Below are positions 8,785 to 17,159 of a DNA stretch of 64,000 bases, one piece after another; position 1 is the first letter of the stretch, and each line of letters opens with the position of its first letter. The notes beneath the pieces are model-generated. The model saw nothing but the letters and a program-made list of their open reading frames with translations, was not told where the DNA came from and made no database searches. The position numbers and the translations under genes are program-made. Source of the stretch: JAGVSV01 sp050952845 (lineage in GTDB: Bacteria > Bacillota > Clostridia > Christensenellales > Aristaeellaceae); NCBI GenBank assembly GCA_050952845.1, contig JBMNLP010000001.1, positions 1,364,001-1,428,000 on the forward strand, written 5' to 3'.

Positions 8785-10002
8785 ATGGCAAAACAGAAAT
8801 TTGAGCGCACCAAACCACACGTCAACATCGGCACCGTAGGTCACGTTGACCATGGCAAGACAACGCTGACAGCAGCGATCACCATGGTGCTGGCGAAGGC
8901 CGGCCACGCAGCGGCAATGCGGTATGACGAAATCGACAAAGCGCCGGAAGAGAAGGCGCGCGGCATAACGATCAATACATCGCATGTGGAATACGAAACC
9001 GATAACCGTCATTACGCGCATGTGGATTGCCCCGGTCACGCTGACTACGTGAAGAATATGATCACGGGCGCTGCACAGATGGACGGCGCCATCCTGCTGG
9101 TGTCCGCGCCGGATGGCCCTATGCCCCAGACGCGTGAACATATTCTGCTGGCGCGTCAGGTGGGCGTGCCATACATCGTTGTGTTCATGAACAAGACCGA
9201 CCTGATGGACGATGAGGAGCTTTTAGAGCTTGTCGAAATGGAAGTGCGCGAGCTGCTGAGCAGCTACAACTTCCCCGGCGATGACATCCCCATCATCAAG
9301 GGTTCTGCGCTCAAGGCGCTGGAATACATGCAGACCGATGGGAGCGACCCGAAGAATGCGCCTGCTTGCGCGTGCATCTACGAGCTGATGGAGGCTGTGG
9401 ACAACTATATCCCCACACCTGAGCGTGCGGTGGATCGTCCCTTCCTGATGCCGGTTGAGGACGTGTTCTCGATCACGGGCCGCGGCACGGTGGCAACTGG
9501 CCGTGTCGAGCGCGGTCTGGTGAAGGTATCCGACACGGTGGAGATCGTGGGTTTGATGGAAAAACCGCGTTCTGTCGTTGTAACGGGCGTTGAGATGTTC
9601 CACAAGCTGCTGGATCAGGCGCAGGCGGGCGACAACATCGGCGTTCTTCTTCGCGGTGTGCAGCGCACCGAGATTGAGCGCGGGCAAGTGCTTGCGAAGC
9701 CCGGCACGATCAAGCCCCATACGCACTTTTTCGGCGAAGTTTACGTGCTGACCAAGGAAGAGGGTGGTCGTCATACACCGTTCTTTAACGGGTACCGTCC
9801 GCAGTTTTACTTCCGCACAACGGACGTGACGGGTTCGATCAAAATGCCCGAAGGCGTCGAGATGGTCATGCCTGGCGATAACATCCAGATGGAAGTGCAG
9901 CTGATCACCCCCATCGCCATTGAGCCGGGTCTGCGCTTCGCGATCCGCGAGGGCGGGCATACGGTCGGCGCGGGTGCTGTCGTCGAGATCATCCAGGACT
10001 GA
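8785..10002 (+). CDS. tuf: Elongation factor Tu
   Basis: 405 residues. Delivers aminoacyl-tRNA to the ribosome. The P-loop is GHVDHGKTT near residue 19, the switch II motif is DCPGHADYVKNM, and the guanine specificity motif reads NKTD (usually NKCD). Domains 2 and 3 follow (GRGTVATGRVERG; GGRHTPFFNGYRPQFYFR). ATG 8785 has GGGGAGGAG upstream; the longer open frame to 8722 has no support. Codon use is strongly biased to C- or G-ending codons compared with neighbours, as expected for a highly expressed gene. Behind it, the usual rpmG-secE-nusG genes are absent. Confidence 0.98.
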   Translation: MAKQKFERTKPHVNIGTVGHVDHGKTTLTAAITMVLAKAGHAAAMRYDEIDKAPEEKARGITINTSHVEYETDNRHYAHVDCPGHADYVKNMITGAAQMDGAILLVSAPDGPMPQTREHILLARQVGVPYIVVFMNKTDLMDDEELLELVEMEVRELLSSYNFPGDDIPIIKGSALKALEYMQTDGSDPKNAPACACIYELMEAVDNYIPTPERAVDRPFLMPVEDVFSITGRGTVATGRVERGLVKVSDTVEIVGLMEKPRSVVVTGVEMFHKLLDQAQAGDNIGVLLRGVQRTEIERGQVLAKPGTIKPHTHFFGEVYVLTKEEGGRHTPFFNGYRPQFYFRTTDVTGSIKMPEGVEMVMPGDNIQMEVQLITPIAIEPGLRFAIREGGHTVGAGAVVEIIQD

Positions 10003-10021
10003 TTGCTTCTCTTATGTTCAT

Positions 10022-10053
10022 ACAGAGCCGGACTTGTTCCGGCTCTGTGTTTT
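10022..10053 (+). terminator. Rho-independent terminator of tuf
   Basis: 11-bp stem ACAGAGCCGGA (10022-10032) with TCCGGCTCTGT (10038-10048), five-base loop, followed by GTTTT. Located 20 bases behind the tuf stop. Confidence 0.9.
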
Positions 10054-10072
10054 GGCTGCCGAAGGGAATTTC

Positions 10073-10831
10073 ATGAAAAAAGCAGTGTTTAAGCCGATGT
10101 CTCTGCTCAGCGTGTTGGTATGGATTGGCATCTGGCAGGTTGCTGCCATGGTGGTAAGCCTGCCGTTGATTCTACCGTCGCCGCTGGCTACCCTGCGTGC
10201 CCTTGTTTCTCTGGGAGTACAAGGTGGCTTCTGGCTTAGCATTGCACATTCTCTGGTCCGTATCATCGGCGGATTTTTAGCGGCTGTGTTAGCTGGCATC
10301 ATGTTGGCTGTGCTATGCTTCAAAGCAGCAACAGCTGAGTTGCTGCTGTCGCCTGTACGTTCCATGATCCGCGCGACGCCGGTATCGTCGTTCATCATCC
10401 TGGTGCTGCTCTGGCTGGGAACCGATATGGTACCGTTCTTTATATCGTTTCTGATGGTGATGCCCATCATATGGTATAATATGCAGGAAGGCATGGCTCA
10501 AACCAGCGCGGAACTGCTGGAAATGGCTGTAGCATATGATTTTACATGGCGCAAGAAATTGAAGTACATCCATATCCCATCGCTACTGCCGTACTTTTAT
10601 TCCTCGGTTGCTGCTGGTACTGGCATTGCGTGGAAAGCAGGTATTGCGGCGGAGGTGATCGCCAAGCCGGAGCTGTCCATCGGTAAGCACCTTCAGGATA
10701 CCAAGGTATACCTGTTGACCGATCGCCTGTTTGCCTGGACTGCGACAATCATCATGCTGAGCGTGCTGTTTGAAAAACTTTTGAAAACAGCGGTAGCCAA
10801 AGCAGCGGGCAGGAGGAGCCGCCATGATTGA
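10073..10831 (+). CDS. ABC transporter permease (SsuC/TauC/ThiX type)
   Basis: 252-residue membrane protein with about six hydrophobic segments and the BPD-type permease (EAA) loop, AELLEMAVAYDFTWRKKLKYIHIP. It resembles permeases of the nitrate/sulfonate/taurine or thiamine-precursor class. The start is ATG 10073 behind GAAGGGAA; the longer open frame runs back into tuf and is not used. It overlaps the ATPase gene by 8 bases. No substrate-binding protein is encoded on either side, so the substrate cannot be inferred. Confidence 0.88.
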   Translation: MKKAVFKPMSLLSVLVWIGIWQVAAMVVSLPLILPSPLATLRALVSLGVQGGFWLSIAHSLVRIIGGFLAAVLAGIMLAVLCFKAATAELLLSPVRSMIRATPVSSFIILVLLWLGTDMVPFFISFLMVMPIIWYNMQEGMAQTSAELLEMAVAYDFTWRKKLKYIHIPSLLPYFYSSVAAGTGIAWKAGIAAEVIAKPELSIGKHLQDTKVYLLTDRLFAWTATIIMLSVLFEKLLKTAVAKAAGRRSRHD

Positions 10832-11420
10832 ACTGGTTCGTATATCAGCAGGATATCCAGGCGAACCTAAGGTTTTGTCCGATTTATCATTCACATTCTC
10901 TGAAGACGAGGTCTACATGCTGATGGGAGCATCAGGCAGGGGAAAGACAACACTATTGCGTGTCATGGCAGGTTTGATAATTCCTTCCTCCGGGCAAATC
11001 AAAGGGATGTTTGATAAGCGTGTTGGTATACTGTTTCAGGAAAATCGTCTGTTGCCTTGGTGCACGGTGCTGCAAAACGTACTGCTAGGCATGAAAAAGT
11101 CGAGCATAGATGACGCCATATATATCCTCAACAAGCTTGAATTGGCTGACAATTACAGTGCATTTCCGGATAGCCTCAGCGGAGGCATGCAGCGACGGGT
11201 CGCTCTTGCCAGGGCGATTGGCTATGCGCCGGACATCCTGTTGCTTGATGAACCATTCGCAGGCGTTGATCAGGAGTTGGTGTATCGCATCGCGCCATTT
11301 GTAAGAAAGGCTGCGCGAATGGTCCTGTTTACATCACATGTACCGGAAGAAGGCAGGATGATGCAGGCCGATGTTCTCCATTTGACGAGCGAAAGCAGCA
11401 TCACCAGGATACCCTTTTGA
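10824..11420 (+). CDS. ABC transporter ATP-binding protein (SsuB/TauB type)
   Basis: 198-residue ATPase, shorter than the usual 240-260. The Walker A motif reads GASGRGKTT (Arg where Ser is usual), the signature is LSGGMQRRVALARA, and Walker B is ILLLDEPFAGVD. The switch histidine is seen in FTSHVPEE. It overlaps the permease gene by 8 bases and surely forms one transporter with it. The reduced length comes from a short C-terminus. The substrate is unknown because the solute-binding gene is missing locally. Confidence 0.88.
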   Translation: MIELVRISAGYPGEPKVLSDLSFTFSEDEVYMLMGASGRGKTTLLRVMAGLIIPSSGQIKGMFDKRVGILFQENRLLPWCTVLQNVLLGMKKSSIDDAIYILNKLELADNYSAFPDSLSGGMQRRVALARAIGYAPDILLLDEPFAGVDQELVYRIAPFVRKAARMVLFTSHVPEEGRMMQADVLHLTSESSITRIPF

Positions 11421-11494
11421 AATAAATCAACGCTTAATCGATGCCCAAACGTTAATTGTTGGCATTAGGCCTTACATTAACGCCTGTATTGATG

Positions 11495-11500
11495 TATAAT
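11495..11500 (+). promoter_or_regulatory. -10 element upstream of ackA
   Basis: Perfect TATAAT 31 bases before the ackA ATG. No good -35 hexamer is seen 17 bases upstream (TTACAT at 11472-11477), so the promoter may need an activator. Confidence 0.5.
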
Positions 11501-11530
11501 GAACAGGCAATAAACGAGAGGAGATATTGG

Positions 11531-12724
11531 ATGAAGGTATTGATCGTGAACGCAGGCTCATCATCGCTGAAGTATCAATTGATTGATATGGAAGATGAAA
11601 AGACGCTTGCCAAGGGACTTGTGGAGCGTATTGGTATTGACGGGAGCAAGTTGACGCAGAATGTGAACGACAAAAAGTTTGTCGTTGAGGCGAAAATGAG
11701 CAACCATGTCGAAGCCTCAAGGTATATGATCCGCGCCCTGACGGACAAGGAGGTAGGTGCCCTCAGCGACATGGGAGGCATCAATGCTGTCGGCCACCGG
11801 GTGCTGCATGGTGGAGAAAGGTTTACCAAGTCCGTAATCATTGACGATGAGGTGATGGATGCGATTGAAGCCAACATCCCGCTTGGACCGCTCCATAACC
11901 CAGCTAACCTGATGGGGATCAAAGCCTGCAAGCAGGTCATGCCAGACACGCCGATGGTGGCTGTGTTTGACACGGCATTTCATCAGACGATGCCGCCTGA
12001 GGCGTATATGTACGGGGTTCCTTTCGAATACTACGAGCGCCTGAAGGTGCGCAGGTATGGCTTTCATGGTACAAGCCACCGCTACGTCAGTGCCAAGGCT
12101 GCCGAATTCCTTGGAAAAAACAGAGAGGACCTGCGCATCATCACCTGCCATTTGGGTAATGGCTCTTCCATTTGCGCGGTGAACCGTGGTAAATGCGTTG
12201 ATACGAGCATGGGCTTGACGCCATTGGAAGGCTTGGTGATGGGCACCAGAAGCGGTAGCATGGACCCGGCGATTCTCCAATATATCATGAACAACGAAAA
12301 TATTGACATTGACACCCTGCTGAACATCCTCAACACATCCAGCGGTCTTTTAGGCATCAGCGGCATCAGCAGCGATATGCGCGATGTCGACAAGGCAGCA
12401 GAAGAGGGGAACAAACGCGCCAGCCTCGCCCGGGAAATGCTGTACCGCGGCGTAAAGAAATACATCGGTGCCTATGCAGCTATCATGGGTGGAGTAGATG
12501 TCATTGTATTTACAGCAGGCATCGGCGAAAATGGCATCTTGCTGCGTCAGCGTATCATGGAGGGCATGGAATACTTGGGGGCGAAGATTGATCCTGTTAA
12601 AAACAATACGCGCCAGGTTGAAGCTGATGTGTCATCTGCAGATAGCAAAGTTCGCATCCTGGTAATTCCGACCAATGAAGAAATTGTCATCGCCAGGGAT
12701 ACAAAAGCCCTGGTTGGCGCGTGA
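11531..12724 (+). CDS. ackA: Acetate kinase
   Basis: 397 residues. Converts acetyl-phosphate and ADP to acetate and ATP, the energy-yielding end of acetogenic fermentation. Both family signatures are present: the N-terminal VLIVNAGSSSLKYQL and the internal MGLTPLEGLVMGTRSGSMDP, plus the C-terminal FTAGIGENG. ATG 11531 follows GAGAGGAG. A pta gene is not adjacent here, unlike in many Clostridia, so acetyl-phosphate must be supplied by a gene elsewhere. Confidence 0.97.
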   Translation: MKVLIVNAGSSSLKYQLIDMEDEKTLAKGLVERIGIDGSKLTQNVNDKKFVVEAKMSNHVEASRYMIRALTDKEVGALSDMGGINAVGHRVLHGGERFTKSVIIDDEVMDAIEANIPLGPLHNPANLMGIKACKQVMPDTPMVAVFDTAFHQTMPPEAYMYGVPFEYYERLKVRRYGFHGTSHRYVSAKAAEFLGKNREDLRIITCHLGNGSSICAVNRGKCVDTSMGLTPLEGLVMGTRSGSMDPAILQYIMNNENIDIDTLLNILNTSSGLLGISGISSDMRDVDKAAEEGNKRASLAREMLYRGVKKYIGAYAAIMGGVDVIVFTAGIGENGILLRQRIMEGMEYLGAKIDPVKNNTRQVEADVSSADSKVRILVIPTNEEIVIARDTKALVGA

Positions 12725-12744
12725 AACGGATGTAGACGGCGACC

Positions 12745-13230
12745 ATGAAAACCATCCAAGTATACACCGACGGCGCTTGTTCCGGTAACCCCGGACCGGG
12801 CGGCTGGGCTGCCATACTGAAGTATGGAGGGCATCAGAAGGAGATCAGCGGCAACATCAGCTATACTACTAACAACCGCATGGAGCTGTTTGCTGTGATC
12901 AGCGCGTTGGGCGCCCTGAAGGAAAGCTGCCACGTAGAGGTGCACTCGGATTCGTCCTATATCGTCGATGCATTTGAAAAGAAGTGGATCGACAACTGGG
13001 AAAAAAACGGATGGAAAACTGCTGATAAAAAACCCGTTGAAAACCAGGACCTTTGGCGTCTGTTGTTGCTGACAATGAAAAAACACAGCGTTAAATATAT
13101 CAAAGTACCTGGCCATTCCGATCATCCGGAAAACAACCGCTGCGATGAACTGGCTAAGAGGGAGGTTCAGGAGGCGATTCGTCTTAATCAGGAGCAGGGG
13201 AATAGCGTTACGACCACGGGTAACGCCTGA
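12745..13230 (+). CDS. rnhA: Ribonuclease HI
   Basis: 161 residues. Cleaves RNA in RNA-DNA hybrids. The catalytic set is visible: Asp in YTDGACSGNPGPGGW, Glu in NNRMELFAVI, Asp in VHSDSSYIVDAF, and the final Asp in NNRCDELAKRE. Type I RNase H with the basic handle region (KKWIDNWEKNGWKTADKKPV). It lies 20 bases after ackA and is closed by a strong terminator, so it is probably co-transcribed with ackA. Confidence 0.97.
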   Translation: MKTIQVYTDGACSGNPGPGGWAAILKYGGHQKEISGNISYTTNNRMELFAVISALGALKESCHVEVHSDSSYIVDAFEKKWIDNWEKNGWKTADKKPVENQDLWRLLLLTMKKHSVKYIKVPGHSDHPENNRCDELAKREVQEAIRLNQEQGNSVTTTGNA

Positions 13231-13241
13231 CTTCCCAACGC

Positions 13242-13288
13242 CAACACTCTTCGCAAAAGGCATCTTTTGCGAAGAGTGTTGACTTTTT
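13242..13288 (+). terminator. Rho-independent terminator of ackA-rnhA
   Basis: Perfect 18-bp stem: CAACACTCTTCGCAAAAG (13242-13259), loop GCAT, then the complement at 13264-13281, followed by ACTTTTT. Eleven bases behind the rnhA stop. Confidence 0.93.
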
Positions 13289-13384
13289 GAAGCCATGCCA
13301 GTACAATCATGCTGCAAGCAGCTACGATACATGCCCTGAACGTCTGATGCAAAGATAAACTGGTCACAACTGTATGTGTTGCTA

Positions 13385-13454
13385 ACGCTCACAGAGCGTG
13401 CCTGATGTTCGGCTTGTTTGCTTGTTTGTAACAGTAAAGACACTCTGCAATAAT
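13385..13454 (+). promoter_or_regulatory. Probable promoter region of the recombinase gene, with small inverted repeat
   Basis: TTGTAA (13426-13431), 17 bases, AATAAT (13449-13454), some 15 bases before ATG 13470. A short inverted repeat ACGCTC-ACA-GAGCGT lies at 13385-13399 and may be an operator. The remainder of the 13289-13469 gap shows no gene. Confidence 0.4.
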
Positions 13455-13469
13455 AACCAGGAGAAAACA

Positions 13470-14639
13470 ATGGCCAAACACGTTACCTATCGCGCCAGCA
13501 AAACGGTAAAGACCAATGAACGCATCAGAAGGTTGCTGCGCGAACTGCCTGCCAGCTGTACGGACTATTTTCGCGCCATATCGCAGATCACCAGCCCGCT
13601 GACCCGTCTGGCATATGCGTATGACCTGCGGCTGTTCTTTCAGTATCTAACGAGCGAATCAGTGACTTTTGCGAATAGTTCTCCTCCCTACATAGCCATT
13701 GAAGACATCGCGAAGATCACTGCGCGAGATATTGCTGGTTTTCAGGAATACCTGATGCAGTATGTGAAGCAACCGGCCGATCCCCAGGAAAAAGACGCCG
13801 ACCATTCCCCCATTTTTGTTCAAAACAGCGAACTGGGCATTATGCGCAAGCTGTGTTCTGTTCGCTCATATTTTGATTATCTGTTTAAAAACGAGTTGAT
13901 ACCGGCCAACGTCGCAACGTTGGTTTCGCTGCCGCGCAAACGGCAAAAGCCCATTGTCTATATGGAAAAACACGAGGTTGACAGGATGATGGCTGCCGTT
14001 GTCTCCGGCGAAGGCTTGACGAAATCCCAACAGCATTATCAAAAAATAACCAAAAAGCGCGATATCGCCATCCTGATGATGTTTCTTGGCACGGGCATCC
14101 GTGTCAGCGAGTTGGTGGGACTCGACCTGGATGACATTGACTTTCGCAACAACGCCTTTCTGGTCACCCGGAAGGGCGGCGATCGGGTCATCCTGTATTT
14201 CGCAGACGGCGTAGCTGATGCGCTACAGGAGTATATGCAGGATCGCAAGGCGATTCAACCGCAGCCTGGTCACGAGCAGGCATTATTTCTGTCGTTGCAA
14301 AAACGGCGCATCACCCAGCGCGCTGTAGAAAACCTTGTCAAAAAGTATGCCATCATCGGCGCTCCCTTGAAGAAAAATGTCAGCCCGCATAAGCTGCGCA
14401 GCACCTTCGGCACCAACCTTTACGAAGAAACCGGCGATATCTATCTGGTTGCCGATGCGTTGGGACATGCCGATGTCAACACTACCCGCAGGCACTATGC
14501 TGCAATGTCGGACGCCAGGCGACGCGAAGCCTCGCAACGCATCAGCTTGCCAGACATCAATAGAATCAGTAAACCAGACATGCCAAATCACGCCGGGCAG
14601 GATGATGCGCAAGCGGATGCAAATATCAACAAGAATTAG
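13470..14639 (+). CDS. Tyrosine recombinase/integrase
   Basis: 389 residues. The N-terminal SAM-like core-binding domain (residues 20-150) is followed by the catalytic domain. The catalytic set is recognisable: Arg in GTGIRVSELVGLDLDD, HKLRSTFGTNL for the HxxR box, GHADVNTT, and the nucleophile Tyr in RRHYAAM. The start is ATG 13470 behind CAGGAG. It sits directly before lexA with no phage or integron genes around, so it looks like a resident chromosomal recombinase (XerC/D-like) rather than a mobile-element remnant. Its target site is unknown. Confidence 0.9.
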   Translation: MAKHVTYRASKTVKTNERIRRLLRELPASCTDYFRAISQITSPLTRLAYAYDLRLFFQYLTSESVTFANSSPPYIAIEDIAKITARDIAGFQEYLMQYVKQPADPQEKDADHSPIFVQNSELGIMRKLCSVRSYFDYLFKNELIPANVATLVSLPRKRQKPIVYMEKHEVDRMMAAVVSGEGLTKSQQHYQKITKKRDIAILMMFLGTGIRVSELVGLDLDDIDFRNNAFLVTRKGGDRVILYFADGVADALQEYMQDRKAIQPQPGHEQALFLSLQKRRITQRAVENLVKKYAIIGAPLKKNVSPHKLRSTFGTNLYEETGDIYLVADALGHADVNTTRRHYAAMSDARRREASQRISLPDINRISKPDMPNHAGQDDAQADANINKN

Positions 14640-14641
14640 TT

Positions 14642-14669
14642 TTGAAAACATATGTTTGCATGGTATAAT
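14642..14669 (+). promoter_or_regulatory. Promoter of lexA
   Basis: TTGAAA (14642-14647), 16-base spacer, TATAAT (14664-14669). Transcript start near 14676, leader about 20 bases. The LexA-like operator occupies the spacer, which would give autorepression. Confidence 0.8.
14645..14658. promoter_or_regulatory. Probable LexA operator (SOS box)
   Basis: AAAACATATGTTTG contains the perfect palindrome AAACATATGTTT and fits the core of the Gram-positive LexA box (CGAAC-N4-GTTCG), with deviations at the two outer left bases. It lies between the -35 and -10 boxes of lexA, the classical arrangement for autoregulation. Confidence 0.7.
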
Positions 14670-14696
14670 CATGCCAGAATGTTCCGGAGGTGCGTC

Positions 14697-15332
14697 ATGA
14701 CGTCTCAGTATCCTAAAAAGCGTTCACACCCAAGAGGTGATACCCAGAATAGAATCTTAGAATACATCAAAAAGCAGGTTGCCGATAAAGGCTATCCTCC
14801 TTCTGTGCGCGAAATTGGTGAAGCCGTGGGCCTCAAATCCACATCTACCGTCCACGGCCACCTGAAGCGGCTTGAAAGCAAAGGCCTGATCAAACGCGAT
14901 GCCATGAAGCCGCGCGCAATGGAACTGTTGATCGATAATGACGCCAGCACGAACCACATGGTGCAGATGGTGCCGCTGCTGGGGCCTGTCGCAGCGGGAC
15001 AGCCCATCCTTGCCGAAGAGAGCATCAGAGAAACGCTGCCCATCCCCTCTGCTCTGCTCGGCAATGGCACCTACTTCGCGCTGGCCATCCGGGGCGACAG
15101 CATGATACAAGCCGGCATCCTCAACGGCGATTACGTTATTGTACGCCAGCAAACCGATGCAAACAATGGCGATATCGTGGTGGCTATGGTGGGTGGAGAT
15201 GCCACCGTCAAGCGCTATTACCGCGAGAACGGGCGGTTTCGGCTGCAGCCTGAAAACCCCGCCATGCAGCCCATCTACACCACAGTCGTAGAAATACTGG
15301 GCAAAGTTGTATCCGTATTCCGGTTGCTTTAA
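14697..15332 (+). CDS. lexA: LexA repressor
   Basis: 211 residues. SOS repressor that self-cleaves with activated RecA. The N-terminal winged helix is seen (GYPPSVREIGEAVGLKSTS, then VHGHLKRLESKGLI). The cleavage site Ala-Gly lies in GPVAAGQPI, the catalytic Ser in RGDSMIQAG and the Lys in ATVKRYYRENG. ATG 14697 has GGAGG six bases upstream. The stop lies within a short palindrome (15324-15337) that could serve as a weak terminator. Confidence 0.96.
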   Translation: MTSQYPKKRSHPRGDTQNRILEYIKKQVADKGYPPSVREIGEAVGLKSTSTVHGHLKRLESKGLIKRDAMKPRAMELLIDNDASTNHMVQMVPLLGPVAAGQPILAEESIRETLPIPSALLGNGTYFALAIRGDSMIQAGILNGDYVIVRQQTDANNGDIVVAMVGGDATVKRYYRENGRFRLQPENPAMQPIYTTVVEILGKVVSVFRLL

Positions 15333-15348
15333 AGCAAGTTTACTTTTC
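15324..15348 (+). terminator. Weak hairpin at the end of lexA
   Basis: Palindrome TTGCTTTAAAGCAA (15324-15337) overlapping the lexA stop codon, followed by GTTTACTTTTC. The stem is only five pairs if a four-base loop is allowed, so termination would be partial. Confidence 0.4.
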
Positions 15349-15464
15349 ATAGCGCAGTCACTGACTTGTCTTTTTGCCTCTGGCTATGTCGCTGTTTACT
15401 TAGTGTCCACTGATTAATCCAACAACGTATTATAATACAAGCCTTTAAGTCGAATTTATGGTAC

Positions 15465-15514
15465 AATAAGTGCAAGGGAAAGCACCGAAAAGGCAAAAAA
15501 CCCTTGCACTTATT
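15465..15514 (+). repeat. Inverted repeat in the transposase leader
   Basis: Perfect 14-bp arms AATAAGTGCAAGGG (15465-15478) and CCCTTGCACTTATT (15501-15514), separated by 22 bases, ending 2 bases before the GGAGG ribosome site. In RNA it would form a stable hairpin beside the ribosome site. Such structures can limit transposase expression from transcripts entering from outside. Confidence 0.75.
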
Positions 15515-15529
15515 TCGGAGGTAAAAACA

Positions 15530-17050
15530 GTGTATCGGCCGCAAAGCGAACAAGTCAGTATCTTTGAGGATGAAAAGGTGTTTCAATTCCAAGGTCTGGA
15601 TTCTACCAACGATTGGGTCAAGCTGGCAAAGATGATCCCATGGGCTGAGCTGGAGCGCCGTTACGCGCAGACCTTTACAAGCGAAGTGGGCAATGTAGGC
15701 AAATCCGCCAGGATGGCAATAGGAGCGCTCGTCATCAAGGAACGCTATGGTTTTTCAGATGAGGATACGGTGGAGGAGATTCGGATGAATCCCTATTTAC
15801 AGTTTTTTCTGGGTCTGCCAGTATTCCAACATGAAGCGCCGTTTGACGCGAGCACCATGACGTTGTTTCGCAAGCGGATACCTGTAGAGGTGACGGCGGA
15901 GCTGAATGATTATATCTCTGGCCGCAGGAACCCATACGCAGAGAAGAAAGACGAGGAGGAAGATGATGATGCTTCGCCTTCTGAATCAACGGACGAAGGC
16001 GATAAAGAGGAGGAATCAGAAGAAAAAAGTGAGGAACCGGTCAATAGCGGTACACTGATCCTGGATGCCACCTGCGTCCCACAGGATATCCGCTATCCGA
16101 CCGATCTTGGTTTGCTCAACGAGGCGCGGGAGGCGCTGGAAGCAATGATTGACAGCGTATATCCCACGGGAGAGAAACCCCGAACCTACCGCCGCGTTGC
16201 TCGCAGAGACTATCTGAGGTATGTCAGGAACAGGAAACCCACCCGGAAACAACTGCGCACCGGCCTTCGGAAACAACTGAACTACGTTCGCCGCGATCTG
16301 GGCTATCTATCCGATATGAAGGATCATCTGAGCGAGAAAGACCGGGAACGGCTTGGTGTGATTGAGCAATTGTACGCGCAGCAGAAGGAAATATATGACA
16401 AACGGACCAGTCGCGTAGATGACAGGATCGTCAGCCTGCATGAGCCCTGGGTGCGTCCCATCGTTCGCGGCAAGTCGAAAGCGCCGGCAGAGTTTGGCGC
16501 AAAGCTGGCCGTATCCGTTGTGGATGGTTATATGCGCGTAGAACAATTGTCCTGGGATGCGTTCCATGAGGGTAAAACGCTGAAGGAATCGGTAGAGCGC
16601 TATCATGCTGACACGGGTAAGTATCCGGAGCGTATCTTAGCAGACAAAGCATATCGTACACGGGAGAATTTTCAATACTGCAAAGCCCACGGCATTCGCA
16701 TGTCGGGCCCCAAACTGGGCCGTCCACCAAAGGATAAGGCATTATATCGAGCACAACAAGATGAAGAACGCCGTGAGTCAGGCGAACGCAATGCTGTGGA
16801 GGGCGGGTTTGGAGTAGGCAAACGCCGGTATGGGATGGGATTGGTCAAGGAACGTCTGAAAGAAACCAGTGAAATAGCCATCCATATCTGCATCCTGACG
16901 ATGAATTTGTGGAGACGCCTGAAGGAGTTTCTTTTTGCGCTTCTTTTGCTGGTGGTCCATGGGGCTCATGATGACAATTGTGCGGATACAGCAGCATGGG
17001 ATGGCAATCAGTGGAGATGGTTGTCCTGGAAACATGGGGTTGCTCAGTAG
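15530..17050 (+). CDS. IS5/IS1182-type DDE transposase
   Basis: 506 residues from GTG 15530, which has GGAGG eight bases upstream; a longer ATG frame lacks a ribosome site. An N-terminal DUF772-type domain (DWVKLAKMIPWAELERRY, then ARMAIGALVIKERYGFSDEDTVEEI) precedes an acidic linker (Asp/Glu/Ser-rich, about residues 130-170). The DDE catalytic core shows Asp in LILDATCVPQD, Asp in RILADKAYRTREN and Glu in NAVEGGFGVGKRRYG. The frame is intact, so the element may be active. The family name is by motif only. Confidence 0.9.
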   Translation: MYRPQSEQVSIFEDEKVFQFQGLDSTNDWVKLAKMIPWAELERRYAQTFTSEVGNVGKSARMAIGALVIKERYGFSDEDTVEEIRMNPYLQFFLGLPVFQHEAPFDASTMTLFRKRIPVEVTAELNDYISGRRNPYAEKKDEEEDDDASPSESTDEGDKEEESEEKSEEPVNSGTLILDATCVPQDIRYPTDLGLLNEAREALEAMIDSVYPTGEKPRTYRRVARRDYLRYVRNRKPTRKQLRTGLRKQLNYVRRDLGYLSDMKDHLSEKDRERLGVIEQLYAQQKEIYDKRTSRVDDRIVSLHEPWVRPIVRGKSKAPAEFGAKLAVSVVDGYMRVEQLSWDAFHEGKTLKESVERYHADTGKYPERILADKAYRTRENFQYCKAHGIRMSGPKLGRPPKDKALYRAQQDEERRESGERNAVEGGFGVGKRRYGMGLVKERLKETSEIAIHICILTMNLWRRLKEFLFALLLLVVHGAHDDNCADTAAWDGNQWRWLSWKHGVAQ

Positions 17051-17159
17051 ACCCTACTTAGCGTAGCGTTGCTACGCCTGCGTTCACGCTCCTTGCCAGA
17101 GACAAAAATCCTGCGCTGCTTTGTGCGCCACGATGGCGTAATTTGCTCTAAGAGTAAAC

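Noticed and set aside
9223..9960. 245-codon open frame antisense to tuf
   Set aside because: Exact complement of a strongly conserved, codon-biased gene; no ribosome site or recognisable protein.
12547..13470. 307-codon minus-strand frame across ackA end and rnhA
   Set aside because: Crosses two real genes and a strong terminator; low-complexity product.
13470..14639. Reading the recombinase as an integron integrase
   Set aside because: No attC-like repeats or cassette array nearby; motifs are equally compatible with a general Xer-like recombinase.
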